DNA of 64,000 nt from NCBI RefSeq assembly GCF_014651695.1, contig NZ_BMXJ01000008.1, positions 124,001-188,000 on the forward strand, in the 5' to 3' direction. The stretch is from Nocardiopsis terrae (lineage in GTDB: Bacteria; Actinomycetota; Actinomycetes; Streptosporangiales; Streptosporangiaceae). Position numbers and translations under genes: made by a program. The notes beneath the pieces are model-generated. The model ran no database searches, was not told the origin of the DNA, and saw nothing but the letters and a program-made list of their open reading frames with translations. This document shows positions 39,682-48,919 of this stretch, one piece after another. The number at the start of each line of letters is the position of its first letter. The stretch's first letter is position 1.

Positions 39682-40023
39682 ATGTTGACCTCCGAGCAGC
39701 GCCTCTCCGCGATCCAGCGTCTCGGGCGCGCCCTGTCCGATCCCACCCGGTGCCGCCTCCTGCTGGCCCTGCTGGAAGGGCCCGACTATCCCGCCGGGCT
39801 CGCTGATCGTCTCGGTCTCACCAGGCAGAACGTCTCCAACCACCTGGCCTGCCTGCGCGACTGCGGACTGGTGCGGACCCATGCCCGCGGCCGCCAGGTC
39901 AGTTACGAACTCGTCGACGACTCCCTCGCCCACGCGCTGGAGGACCTCCTCCGCGTCGTCTGGGGTACCGCGCAGCCCCACGAGCCACTGGAAGCCCCAG
40001 GGGAACAGGCGCCGGCTGTCTGA
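39682..40023 (+). CDS. CmtR-like ArsR/SmtB metal-sensing repressor
   Basis: A 113-aa winged-helix repressor closely resembling mycobacterial CmtR: it starts MLTSEQRLSAIQRLGRALSD and has TRQNVSNHLACLRDCGLV, including the two cysteines that bind Cd/Pb in CmtR (Cys57 and Cys61 equivalents). The third CmtR ligand, a C-terminal Cys, appears to be replaced: the segment aligned with it reads AQPHEPLE, with His. Metal binding should release DNA and switch on the divergent CDF exporter. Start ATG 39682 matches the CmtR start; ATG 39673 is a possible alternative. Confidence 0.88.
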   Translation: MLTSEQRLSAIQRLGRALSDPTRCRLLLALLEGPDYPAGLADRLGLTRQNVSNHLACLRDCGLVRTHARGRQVSYELVDDSLAHALEDLLRVVWGTAQPHEPLEAPGEQAPAV

Positions 40024-40660
40024 GTCACCGCGCCGCGCCGTCACGGGCGGCCGGAAGCGCTTCGGCGGGCCGCCTGTCGTGACCCCTGTCCCCGGCGGGC
40101 CGCCAGGGGCGTGCGTTCTCACCCGGTGGAGGCGCTTCGATGCGCCCGGTGCTCACCCCGGGTGTCCTTTTCTGGGATGTCCGAAATCGGCCACGTGATG
40201 TCCGTTGCAGGGCGAGGGTCTGTCGGTGGGGGCTGAAGCCCCACTTCGGAACGGGGAGACACCGACTTCCGGAAGATGTCCCCAACTTTGGTCGGGGGCG
40301 ACCCTGACAGAAGGCTGACATGTCCCTGAGAGATCCCTGAACCGGCCTGGGACGGCTCAACTTCCGATATAACGCGACGTATGGTGAGTGGTGCGCCCGG
40401 CGGACGCGCAACCCTGCAAACGGGCCCCGCGCCGCGCGGATGAGCGCCCCGCATCCCCCACCCACGTCCTCGCGGATCGGCCCCGAGACCGAGCCAGTGA
40501 GTGCGCGCTCGACGACGAGCGCCGCACGTCCCGGTCCGGCCGTCCCACACACGGCGAGCTAGGAGCGAGCACCTCTCATGTCCAGACCGGCCACAACGGC
40601 CCTCTGCGCGGAGCCACCCCGAAACGGGGCTCCCGCCCACCAGTCGGAAGGGACGAACGC
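40024..40660. other. Intergenic region before the RND exporter
   Basis: No gene with family resemblance in 637 bases. The AT-richer stretch near 40363 (TTCCGATATAACGCGACG) contains a plausible -10 (TATAAC) for the exporter. A GTGGGGGCTGAAGCCCCAC hairpin occurs near 40227. Confidence 0.45.
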
Positions 40661-43600
40661 GTGAACCGCCTATCGGTCATGTCGCTCGGAAACCGGGCGC
40701 TGGTCCTCCTCATCACCCTGGCCGTGCTCTTCTTCGGTGTCCTCGCCGCGGTCTCGGCCAAACGCGAACTCTTCCCCGAAGTGAACCTCCCGATGGTGAT
40801 GGTCACCGGCCAGTACCAGGGGGCGACACCCCGGGTGGTCGAGGGACAGGTCACCGAGCCCCTGGAACAGGCCGTGCAGGGGGTGGAGGGCGTCGACTCG
40901 GTCACGTCCACCACCAGCACCGGTTCCACACAGGTCATGGCGGAGTTCGACTACGGCCGTGACCAGGACGCCCTGGTCCGCGAGGTCCAGGTCGCCGTCG
41001 ACCAGGTCTCCGGGATGCTCCCCGAGGACGCCGACACCTCCGTCACCTCCATGAGCACGGACATGATGCCGGTGATGCTCCTCGCCGCCAGCAGCGAGAA
41101 CGGTGACGAGCAGGCGATGGCCTCCTCCATCGAGAACGTGCTCATCCCCGAACTGGAGTCGGTCTCCGGGGTCCGCGCGGCCAACCTGATGGGCGTGCCC
41201 GAACAGCGGGTGGAGGTCACCCCGGACGAGGACGAACTCGCCGACGCCGGGGTCACCACCCAGGACCTGTCCGACGCACTGGAGTCCAGCGGTCTGCTCA
41301 TGGCCGGCGGCACCGTGGACGAGGACGGCCGCACCCTGAGCGTCACCACCGGCGACCAGCTCACCGGCCTCGAGCAGATCGAGGATGTGTGGGTGCAGCC
41401 CTCGCAGGGGGTCGACTCCTCGGCCGCCGTGCCCGGCGCCCCTCCCGCCCCGCAGCCCGAGCCGGTGCGGCTGTCCGAGGTCGCCGAGGTCGGCATGGTG
41501 ACCGAGGAGTCCTCCACCATCGCCCGCCTGGACGGCGACCCCAGCGTCGCCCTGATGATCATGGCGACCCCCGACGGCAACACCGTCGAGATCTCCGAGG
41601 GCGTCCAGGACGTCATCGACGGGGAGTCCGACCTGCTGGGTGAGGACATCAACCTCGCGGTCGTCTTCGACCAGGCGCCCTTCATCAACGACTCGATCAC
41701 GGACATGTTCGAGGCCGGAGCCTACGGTCTGGCCGCCGCGGTCATCGTGATCCTGGTCTTCATGCTGTCCATCCGCTCCACCCTGGTGGTGGCGGTCTCC
41801 ATCCCGGTGTCGGTCCTGGTGTCCTTCATCGGCATGCAGGCGTTCGGGTTCACCCTGAACATGCTCACCCTGGCGGCGATCACGATCGCGATCGGCCGGG
41901 TGGTGGACGACTCCATCGTCGTGTTGGAGAACGTCCGCAGACACATGGACTACGGCAAGGAACGGCTGAGCGCGGTCAGGGACGGTGTCCGCGAGGTCGC
42001 CACGGCCGTGGCCTCCTCCTCCTTCGCCACCATCGCCGTGTTCCTGCCCCTGGCCTTCGTCGGCGGCATGGTCGGCGAGATCTTCATGCCCTTCGCCGTG
42101 ACCAGCAGCCTGGCCCTGGCCGGATCCCTGGTGGTGGCCCTGACCATCACCCCGGTGCTGTGCTACTGGTTCCTGCGTCCGGCCGAGGTCGGCGACGCCA
42201 GCCGCGAGGAGATCGAGCGCGAGGCCCACGACCGGGAGATCCGCACCCCGCTGCAGCGCGCCTACCTGCCGGTGATCCGCTGGATCACCACCAGGCGCAA
42301 GACCGCCACGGTGGTCACCCTGGCCGCCTCGGTGGCGATCTTCGGCGGTACCGCCGTCATGGCCGCCAGCTCCGAGACGGACTGGCTGGGCCAGGCCGAG
42401 GAGAACACCTACACGGTCGTCCAGGAGCTCGAACCGGGCATGTCCCTGGAGGCCGCGGACGCCGAGGCCGTCAAGGTCGAGGAAGCCCTGGAGGGGATGG
42501 CCTGGATCGAGACCTACCAGGTCAACATCGGCGGCAACCCGTTGATGGGCGGCGGTACGGACCAGATCGACTACACGATCACCGCCGACCCCGAAACGGA
42601 CCAGCTCCGCAACCGCGACGTGCTGCGCGACACCTTCGACGAACTCGACACCGAGTACCAGCCGCGCCTGGACTCCACGGGCGGCATGGGCGGTTCGGGG
42701 ATCGAGGTCCAGGTGACCGCCGAGGACCAGGAGACCCTGGCCGAGGCCGCCGGGATGGTCGAGGAGGAGCTGCGCGCGATCGACGGCGCCGAGGACGTCA
42801 ACAGCGGCATCACCGACTCGCAGGCCTCGCTGGAGGTACAGGTCGACGGGGAGGAGGCCGCAGAGCTCGGTCTGAGCGAGGCCATGGTCGGCCAGGCGGT
42901 CGCCGCGGCCTTCAACGGCCAGGGCGTCGGCACCGCCACCATCGATGACGTCCGCCGCGACGTCGTCGTCATCGTGGAGGACGCGCCGCAGAGCGTGGCC
43001 GAGCTCGAGGAACTGCCGATCCGCAGCCCCATGGGTGAGGAGATCGAGCTTTCCGAGGTCGCCGAGGTCGCCGAGGTCCAGCAGCCGCCGGAACTCACCC
43101 GCATCGACGGGGTCACCAGCACCACGGTCTCGGCCGACCCCACCGCCTCCGACCTCGGAGCGGTCAGTGCCGAGATCATGCGGGTCCTGGACTCCCTCGA
43201 CCTGCCCTCGGGCGCCACCGCCAGCCTCGGCGGCGTCAGCCAGGACCAGACCGAGGGCTTCGCCCAGCTCGGCCTGGCGATGCTCGCCGCCATCGTCATC
43301 TGCTACCTGATCATGGTCGCGACGTTCAAGAGCCTGATGCAGCCGCTCATGCTGCTCATCTCGGTTCCGTTCGCCGCCACCGGTTCACTGGGTCTGCTGA
43401 TGCTGACCGGTACCCCGATCGGCGCCGCGGCCCTGATCGGCATGGTGATGCTCATCGGCATCGTGATCACCAACGCCATCGTGTTGATGGACCTGATCAA
43501 CCAGAACCGGCAGAACGGGATGGATCTCGGCGAGGCGATCGTGGAGGGCGCCAGGCACCGCCTGCGGCCCATCCTGATGACCGCGGCGGGCACCATCGCC

Positions 43601-43945
43601 GCGCTCCTGCCGATGGCCACGGGCCTCGCGGGCGGCGGAGCGTTCATCTCCGCCCCGGTCGCCCTGGTGGTGATCGGCGGCCTGGTCACCTCGACCCTGC
43701 TGACCCTGATCCTGGTTCCGGTCCTCTACCAGCTGGTGGAGGTGCTCCGGGAGAGGCGTGAGGCCAGGTCGGCAGCCCGCCAAGAGCGGCGCCGCGCCAG
43801 GCGTCGGGCCAGGGCCGCGGCCAAGGCGTCGGGCAACGGCAGTACCGCTGAGGGCGAGGCGGGCGAGAGCCCCGCCAAGCACGGTGGGAACGCCGCGGCC
43901 AAGGACGCCTCCGGAGAGCCCGCCGGGGAGCACGCCGACAAGTAG
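40661..43945 (+). CDS. RND-superfamily efflux permease (HAE1/AcrB-like)
   Basis: A 1094-aa inner-membrane transporter. GTG 40661 follows GGAAGGGA and begins directly before VMSLGNRALVLLITLAVLFFGV; the frame stays open further upstream but that part has no protein-like sequence. AcrB-type features: first membrane helix, two large extracellular loops (about 35-330 and 560-850), and the helix-4 motif AIGRVVDDSIVVLENVRRHM with the proton-relay Asp pair. Second half has RHRLRPILMTAAGTIAALLP. A basic tail (RQERRRARRRARAA) ends the protein. No membrane-fusion or outer-membrane partner is nearby, as is usual for Gram-positives. Substrate unknown. Confidence 0.92.
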   Translation: MNRLSVMSLGNRALVLLITLAVLFFGVLAAVSAKRELFPEVNLPMVMVTGQYQGATPRVVEGQVTEPLEQAVQGVEGVDSVTSTTSTGSTQVMAEFDYGRDQDALVREVQVAVDQVSGMLPEDADTSVTSMSTDMMPVMLLAASSENGDEQAMASSIENVLIPELESVSGVRAANLMGVPEQRVEVTPDEDELADAGVTTQDLSDALESSGLLMAGGTVDEDGRTLSVTTGDQLTGLEQIEDVWVQPSQGVDSSAAVPGAPPAPQPEPVRLSEVAEVGMVTEESSTIARLDGDPSVALMIMATPDGNTVEISEGVQDVIDGESDLLGEDINLAVVFDQAPFINDSITDMFEAGAYGLAAAVIVILVFMLSIRSTLVVAVSIPVSVLVSFIGMQAFGFTLNMLTLAAITIAIGRVVDDSIVVLENVRRHMDYGKERLSAVRDGVREVATAVASSSFATIAVFLPLAFVGGMVGEIFMPFAVTSSLALAGSLVVALTITPVLCYWFLRPAEVGDASREEIEREAHDREIRTPLQRAYLPVIRWITTRRKTATVVTLAASVAIFGGTAVMAASSETDWLGQAEENTYTVVQELEPGMSLEAADAEAVKVEEALEGMAWIETYQVNIGGNPLMGGGTDQIDYTITADPETDQLRNRDVLRDTFDELDTEYQPRLDSTGGMGGSGIEVQVTAEDQETLAEAAGMVEEELRAIDGAEDVNSGITDSQASLEVQVDGEEAAELGLSEAMVGQAVAAAFNGQGVGTATIDDVRRDVVVIVEDAPQSVAELEELPIRSPMGEEIELSEVAEVAEVQQPPELTRIDGVTSTTVSADPTASDLGAVSAEIMRVLDSLDLPSGATASLGGVSQDQTEGFAQLGLAMLAAIVICYLIMVATFKSLMQPLMLLISVPFAATGSLGLLMLTGTPIGAAALIGMVMLIGIVITNAIVLMDLINQNRQNGMDLGEAIVEGARHRLRPILMTAAGTIAALLPMATGLAGGGAFISAPVALVVIGGLVTSTLLTLILVPVLYQLVEVLRERREARSAARQERRRARRRARAAAKASGNGSTAEGEAGESPAKHGGNAAAKDASGEPAGEHADK

Positions 43946-43961
43946 TCCGTCGGCACCGTCC

Positions 43962-43997
43962 GGGGCGCCTCGCACGACCTTCCGTGCGGGGCGCCCC
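43962..43997 (+). terminator. Hairpin terminator after the RND exporter
   Basis: GGGGCGCCTCGCACG (43962-43976) pairs with CGTGCGGGGCGCCCC (43983-43997), one G-U pair, 6-base loop, 17 bases after the stop. Confidence 0.75.
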
Positions 43998-44189
43998 TTC
44001 GGTCTCCCGGTACGCACGCCGTGCCCGGTGCGTGCGGCACGGGCCGCACGCCGAGGGCGCGACACGCCCGGCCGCGGGTCCGGGCCGGATCGTCGGAAAG
44101 ACCTGCAGAACGGGACATCCAGCACCCTTCCGCTGTGTGACCGGAGTGCCGATTTGTGCTATCCGCGCAGTCCAGGCAGGCTGCCTCAC

Positions 44190-44348
44190 ATGGATGATTC
44201 GAAGAAGAGCCTGGAAGACCTCGTTCGTGACGAGCTCGGTGACGAGCCGTCCCAGGAGGCCAAGGACTACGCACGCCAGCTCTACGAGCGCTACCGGCTG
44301 CCCGCCACCGAGGACGCCGCCCCCGCCGCACCCGCGTCCGAGGAGTAG
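44190..44348 (+). CDS. Small hypothetical protein
   Basis: A 52-aa acidic protein (MDDSKKSLEDLVRDELGD, EAKDYARQLYERYRL) predicted to be mostly helical with a disordered Ala/Glu tail. No family recognised with certainty. The composition and clean start/stop suggest a real gene, but there is no strong ribosome site. Confidence 0.5.
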   Translation: MDDSKKSLEDLVRDELGDEPSQEAKDYARQLYERYRLPATEDAAPAAPASEE

Positions 44349-44426
44349 CGGCCGGGGCGCGTCCCGGCACGGCGACGCACGGACGCGAGTCCGGAGGGCT
44401 GTTCCGCTCCGGACCTGGTGCGGCCC

Positions 44427-44894
44427 TCAACCGGGCCTGTCCCCGTCCAGCTCGTCGCCGTCCCACACGAGTTCGAACCACACCTGTCGGCCACGGCCGT
44501 CCCGGCGTGGTTCGGCGCCCCACTTACCGGCCAGCGCCTCGACCAGATCCAGGCCGCGGCCGTGTTCGGCCGTGTCGTAGGGGTCCCGGTGCTGTGGCTG
44601 GGGCGCCTCCGTCGTGCTGCCCAGGTCCCGGACCTCCACCCGTGCCCATCCTGGCGCGCGGTGCACACACACCTCGAACTTTCCGGTGGCACGGCCCGAG
44701 TCGCTGTGGGTGATGGCGTTGGTGGCGAGTTCGCTGGCCAACAGCGTCGCGGTGGTGAGCTCCGGTGAGTCCGCCAACTGTCGGGCGACGAATCTGCGCG
44801 CGTAGGCGATCTGGCTGGGCAGGCCGGGGAAACGCCTGCGCGACGACCGGGGGTCCGTGCTGGTTCGGTACGGGGTGCTACTGGACTCTTCCAT
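44427..44894 (-). CDS. ATP-binding protein of the HATPase (anti-sigma-factor kinase-like) family
   Basis: About 155 aa from ATG 44894, or 190 aa if the GC-rich reading up to 44999 is used; the extra segment is Pro/Ser-rich and looks disordered. Bergerat-fold motifs: LLASELATNAITHSD (N box), VEVRDLGS (G1) and GRGLDLVEALAGKWG (G2). This is a second regulator of the same class as the gene at 32516, but without XRE or DUF397 partners. Probably a serine kinase or partner-binding switch. Targets unknown. Confidence 0.85.
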   Translation of the reverse strand: MEESSSTPYRTSTDPRSSRRRFPGLPSQIAYARRFVARQLADSPELTTATLLASELATNAITHSDSGRATGKFEVCVHRAPGWARVEVRDLGSTTEAPQPQHRDPYDTAEHGRGLDLVEALAGKWGAEPRRDGRGRQVWFELVWDGDELDGDRPG

Positions 44895-45539
44895 GGAACT
44901 CGCCGGGCGTTGGGGACGGTGGAGAGGGGCCGAGATCGTCTGGAGCGGGGTCTTGAGCGGGTCCGAGGGCGCGGAACGGGGGGCTGCGGTCTCACACATG
45001 TGGGTTCACTCCCAGGGGATGTGTGTTCGAGGGCAGGGCTGAACTGGCGCCTGGCCCTCGAGGCGTCCATGCCCGGTACGGGTCACGGCGCGGTGTGGAC
45101 ACACGGGGCGAAGCCCCCTGGGGCAGGGAGGGACACGGCTCGGTATCGCTGGGGGCGCGGTACGAGGGTGGCGGCACACGGTGGGGGAGAAGCCGCTGGG
45201 CTTCACACTGGACGGTGTTGGGGCCTGGGGGCGGCCCGTGGAGGATGGTCATGTCTGGTGTGGGGCATGCCCTACGACACTGAAGGGCCTACTTGCGCTC
45301 AGCATACGCTCCGTGCCTCCCTGCGACCCGGCCGACCTGGTTCGCACAGGGTAACCCTGTCTGAGCTGGGTAAAGGGGTCATCCGTAGGACCGGGAAGGC
45401 TGACAGGAGACGGATATCGGCGGGGATGCGTGTCCCTGGGGCCCTCCGGGGGCAAATAACGATTTGGTGAAGGCCATCTGAATTTTGCTGCTTTGTTCGG
45501 TCTTGCGCGTGGCCTGTGTCTCCCGACAAGGTGTGTGGC
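44895..45539. other. Intergenic region between the ATP-binding and glycosyltransferase-like genes
   Basis: No convincing gene. The plus strand is unusually G-rich at 44900-45260. The last 130 bases, with GCAAATAACGATTTGGTG and AATTTTGCTGC, are AT-richer and likely hold the promoter for the gene at 45540. Confidence 0.4.
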
Positions 45540-47120
45540 ATGGCCTCGCCCACCCCCGCCCCCCTGCCCGTGGGCCTCGGCGTGGAGATCGACCGCGCCG
45601 TCCGGCTCACCGACGAGGGCCACGTCCTCGTCGGCGGTTCTCCTCCCCGGGCCCTTCGCCTGCCCCCTGAAGGCGTCAGCGCCGTCATCCGCTGGCTCAG
45701 CGGAGCCGACCCGGGCCACCTCGGTGAGCGCCGACTCGCGCGCGTCCTGGTCCAGGCCGGGCTCGCCCATCCGCGCCCCGCGCCGGTACCCCCGGGAGAG
45801 GGCGTGCAGCTCGCTCTCACCGGCCGGGCCGCACCCGCCGAACTGGAACGCGCCCTGGACCGGATCGGACGGGAGCACCCGGACCTGCGCCCGGTCGTGG
45901 TCGGTGCCACCGGGGCGACCGCCCGGGTGGCACGGCGGCGCGGCCTGCGGGTGGTGGAAGGGCCATCCGGCGGGGCCGGAGCCCGCGCGGCGGCGCTCGG
46001 AGCCTGCGACGCCGGGATCGTCGCCCTGCTGGAGACCGGAGCCGAACCGGAACCGGGTTGGCTCGACGTCGCTCTGGGCCACTTCGCCGACCCCGGTGTC
46101 GCCGCCGTGCTGCCCCGGCTCCTTCCGGTGCGACGGCGCTGCGGTCACGGTGCGATGGCCGCCGCGGCCCTGCACGCCCAGACGGTGGACCGGGGCGCGG
46201 ATCCCGCGCCGGTCCTGCCCTGGGGCCGCGCCCGCCGCGGTCTCGGCCACCCCGCCCCGCCCGGCGAACACGCCTCGGCCGATCCGCTGGCCCCGGTCCG
46301 CGCGCTCCTGGTGCGCCGGGGTGCAGCCGACCTCGACCCCTCCCTGGGCGCGGGTGCGGAGGCGGAGATGTTGTGGCGCCTGGCCGAGGAGGGCTGGTCG
46401 GTCCGGTACGAACCGCGGTCGAAGGTGCGGGCCCCGATGCCGACCGGTCTCGGTTCCTACCTGCGCGCCCGCTTCGAGGCCGGGGCCGCGGCAGGGCCGC
46501 TGGCCCGTCGCCACGGGCGGCGCGCGGTCGGCCCCGAGCTGTCCCTGCCGGGCGCGCTCGGACTGGGGCTGGTGCTGGCCGGGCGGCCCGTGGCGGGTCT
46601 GGCGGTGTGCGCGGTCGGGGGCGCGATGACGGCCCGGACGATGACGAGCGGAGCCGCCGTCCCGTTGGCGGACACGGTGCGTCCCGCCGCCGCCGACCTG
46701 GTGCACACGGCGCGGACCGGGTCGCGTGCGGCGCGCACGGTCTGGTGGCCGGCGGTGGCCGCGGTGGCCGTGGGCGGGGCCGTGTCCCGGGTGGGCCGGT
46801 CCGGTGGCGTGCGGGTGCCGGGTCGCTGGGCGCTGGCCGCGGGCGCCGTGTTGACGGTTCCGCACCTGGTGTCCTGGCGGCGGCGCCACGGCGCCGCCCT
46901 GGTGGGCCCGATCGCGTGGACGGGGATGTCCGCGGCCGGTGACGCGGCCCGCTCGCTGGGGACGTGGTGGGGTGCGGCCCGGGCCCGTTCGCTGGCCCCG
47001 CTGCTGCCCCGGCGGCGCCCTCCGGTGTCGGCCACGTCACTGGTGTCCTCGCAGCTGGAGAGGGGTTCAGTCGGTCAGGTTCGTAAGTCGGCGCCAGCTG
47101 CTGTCGTTAGTGGTGGTTAA
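45540..47120 (+). CDS. MftF-like glycosyltransferase (mycofactocin type), acidic motifs missing, orphan
   Basis: About 526 aa, start ATG 45540 preceded by AAGG. The N-terminus (IDRAVRLTDEGHVLVGGSPP, RALRLPPEGVSAVIRWLSG) and overall plan match MftF, the glycosyltransferase of mycofactocin synthesis. The GT2 core is recognisable (EPEPGWLDVALGHFADPGVAAVLP; LWRLAEEGWSVRYEP), but the usual acidic motifs are gone: VVVGATGAT stands where VVDDGS is expected, LLETGAE where a DSD-type motif belongs, and GAEAEM where GEDVD belongs. It therefore looks catalytically inactive or repurposed. C-terminal half has several hydrophobic helices. No mftA-E genes are in the window. Confidence 0.75.
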   Translation: MASPTPAPLPVGLGVEIDRAVRLTDEGHVLVGGSPPRALRLPPEGVSAVIRWLSGADPGHLGERRLARVLVQAGLAHPRPAPVPPGEGVQLALTGRAAPAELERALDRIGREHPDLRPVVVGATGATARVARRRGLRVVEGPSGGAGARAAALGACDAGIVALLETGAEPEPGWLDVALGHFADPGVAAVLPRLLPVRRRCGHGAMAAAALHAQTVDRGADPAPVLPWGRARRGLGHPAPPGEHASADPLAPVRALLVRRGAADLDPSLGAGAEAEMLWRLAEEGWSVRYEPRSKVRAPMPTGLGSYLRARFEAGAAAGPLARRHGRRAVGPELSLPGALGLGLVLAGRPVAGLAVCAVGGAMTARTMTSGAAVPLADTVRPAAADLVHTARTGSRAARTVWWPAVAAVAVGGAVSRVGRSGGVRVPGRWALAAGAVLTVPHLVSWRRRHGAALVGPIAWTGMSAAGDAARSLGTWWGAARARSLAPLLPRRRPPVSATSLVSSQLERGSVGQVRKSAPAAVVSGG

Positions 47121-47421
47121 CACTGCTCGCCCAAGGTGATGAGCGTGTTGGGGGCCGAGCGGTGGGAGCCGCCCCGCCCGTGACCCGGCGTAATGCTCCG
47201 GGAGGGGGCTTCCCTCACCGCCGAGGAGATCGGCCCGGCGGACCGCGACGGCATCCGGGGCGGAGTGACTTCCGGTACCGGGGACCTCCACCGACCGGTG
47301 GGCGAACTCCGGGAACCGCCGTTGACCCAGCCCTTCGTCCCGGCTGCCTTTCACCGTCTTTCACCGTTTCCGAGGTCCTCCCGGAGCCGTGCGCACTGAA
47401 TGTGCGCCGCGGGGGTGCTCT
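47121..47421. other. Intergenic region, no supported gene
   Basis: The 301 bases between the convergent genes show only low-quality reading frames and no hairpin strong enough to call. Confidence 0.4.
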
Positions 47422-47916
47422 CTACGGTTCGGGCCAGAACTGGGCCAGGTACTGTTCGCGGCCTTCGAGGTCGCGTGCGGCGGCGGTGAATCCTGGCCCG
47501 TGCACGTCCTCGAACCGGTCGAAGAGCGCCATGTAGGCCTTACTCACCACGCGGCGGTTGCGGTGCGCGGCCCGGACCCGGTACCGGCCCGGCGCTGGCA
47601 GTGTGAGCAGGTCGTGTTGCCCGCCTGCGGTGATCTCATTGACGCCGACCACTCCCGTGGCGAGTTCTATGACGGCGGTGTGTGAGCCCTCCCACTCCTC
47701 TCCGTTCCAGGCCGGCTCGGACTCCCACGACTCCAGGTCCAGGTGGACGAGGACGTTGGTCTGCAGGCTGCGAAGGTAGACCGAGCACTCACCGGCGCTG
47801 AAGTCGTTGCGGCCGGGAACAGGGGCCGTGTCGTCGTAGTCCTCGCAGTCGAAGATCTGGAACATGCCGTAGTCGGGGTAGACGAGTGTGCTGTTCCGGC
47901 TGAGGAGGCGGCTCAT
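47422..47916 (-). CDS. Hypothetical protein, unknown family
   Basis: A 164-aa cytoplasmic protein with a good GGAG site before ATG 47916. It starts MSRLLSRNSTLVYPDYGMFQ and contains IFDCEDYDDTAP, LVHLDLESWESEPAW, and a basic strand-rich part (LPAPGRYRVRAAHRNRRVVS), which looks like a small beta-sandwich. No family recognised. Its size, acidic N-terminal half and location beside IS debris would suit an orphan immunity-type protein, but there is no direct support. Confidence 0.65.
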   Translation of the reverse strand: MSRLLSRNSTLVYPDYGMFQIFDCEDYDDTAPVPGRNDFSAGECSVYLRSLQTNVLVHLDLESWESEPAWNGEEWEGSHTAVIELATGVVGVNEITAGGQHDLLTLPAPGRYRVRAAHRNRRVVSKAYMALFDRFEDVHGPGFTAAARDLEGREQYLAQFWPEP

Positions 47917-48204
47917 GCGTCTGCTCCGTTGTCGGGGGCGTCGGGAGCACTGAGCGTAGACGGAGGTGCGGTCGAACTACCGCTGTCTTTCCCCGGCCAC
48001 AACGCTGCTTCATCACGGTGCCGGGACGAGGTGCCCGACAGGGCCGGGGCGGTCACCCGAGACAGACACGGTCCGTTATCGGGTGCCTCGGGAACTGCCA
48101 CGTCATCAGCCCCCTGACGGATGCGGCACCTGTTTCCCCGCGCACGTCTGAACGAGGCCGCGCCGGCAGCCGCTCCGCGCGGCCACGTCACCACATGTCC
48201 GGGG
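47917..48204. other. Region between the unknown gene and the IS701 remnant
   Basis: No supported gene; holds the promoter side of the minus-strand gene ending at 47422. Confidence 0.35.
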
Positions 48205-48765
48205 CACCAGGACGTGGTTCTGGTCGTGGACGGGACCGGCGACGTGAAGAAGGGTGCGAGCACTGTCGGGGTGATCCACCAGTACCCGGTTACCGCCGGA
48301 GGGATCGAGAACCGCCGGGGCGCGGTCTACCTCGCCTACACCGCCCCTGCCGGGCACGCCCTGATCGAGGGCCGCCTCTACCTGCCCCGGGTCCGCCCCG
48401 ACGACCCCGAACGGCTCCGGGCCGCCGGGGCGGGGGCCAGGGGCGAGCGGTTCCACGACTGGGCGCTCGTCGATGATCGCACTGACGGGGCTGGGGTGCG
48501 GCGGTGCTGATGCTCCGCAGTCGCACCACTGGTGAGCTGGCGTTCTACCGGTGTTATGCCCTTGAGCCGGTGTCGTTGGCTCGTCTGGCGGCGGGGTCCG
48601 GTCCCGGGGCGGTTGGTGGTGTTGACCTGCAACGAGATGGTTCGGGCCCCGTTCGCTTGCCCGCCGGGTGTTGAGTACGCGCTGGCCTGGTCGGTGTTCA
48701 GAGACTGCCACCAGGCGCGATCCCGAGCATGCCGCTACCGCGGACAAGCAGCCAGAGAATCATGA
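48205..48765 (+). pseudogene. IS701-type transposase remnant
   Basis: Three consecutive pieces in different frames match one transposase. Frame one: VVLVVDGTGDVKKGASTVGV, then YPVTAGGIENRRGAVYLAYTA and ALIEGRLYLPR. Frame two (about 48507-48590): SRTTGELAFYRCYALEPVSL. Frame three (to 48765): VEYALAWSVFRDCHQARSRA and CRYRGQ, the C-terminal end. The N-terminus and the middle part between YRCYA and the end are missing. No intact inverted repeats were found. Not functional. Confidence 0.7.
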
Positions 48766-48919
48766 CAGAACGGATCTACAACTGGAGTGAAAGGCGCCCT
48801 CCGCCGTGTCCGCGGGTCGGCCCCCGAACGCGCGACTGGTGTGCCGGTGTACCTTCCCCGCCTGACAGAATCGGTGGAGCCCGACACCGCCCCCCGTCCC
48901 GTTCGTTGGAAAGTTCCAG

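Noticed and set aside
40025-40552. Minus-strand frame before the RND exporter
   Set aside because: No ribosome site, no protein-like composition; overlaps the promoter region.
44910-45470. Plus-strand frame of 186 codons
   Set aside because: Gly/Arg/Trp-rich without family resemblance, overlaps the ATP-binding gene start.
47067-47354. Minus-strand frame overlapping the end of the MftF-like gene
   Set aside because: Overlaps a better supported gene and has no family resemblance.
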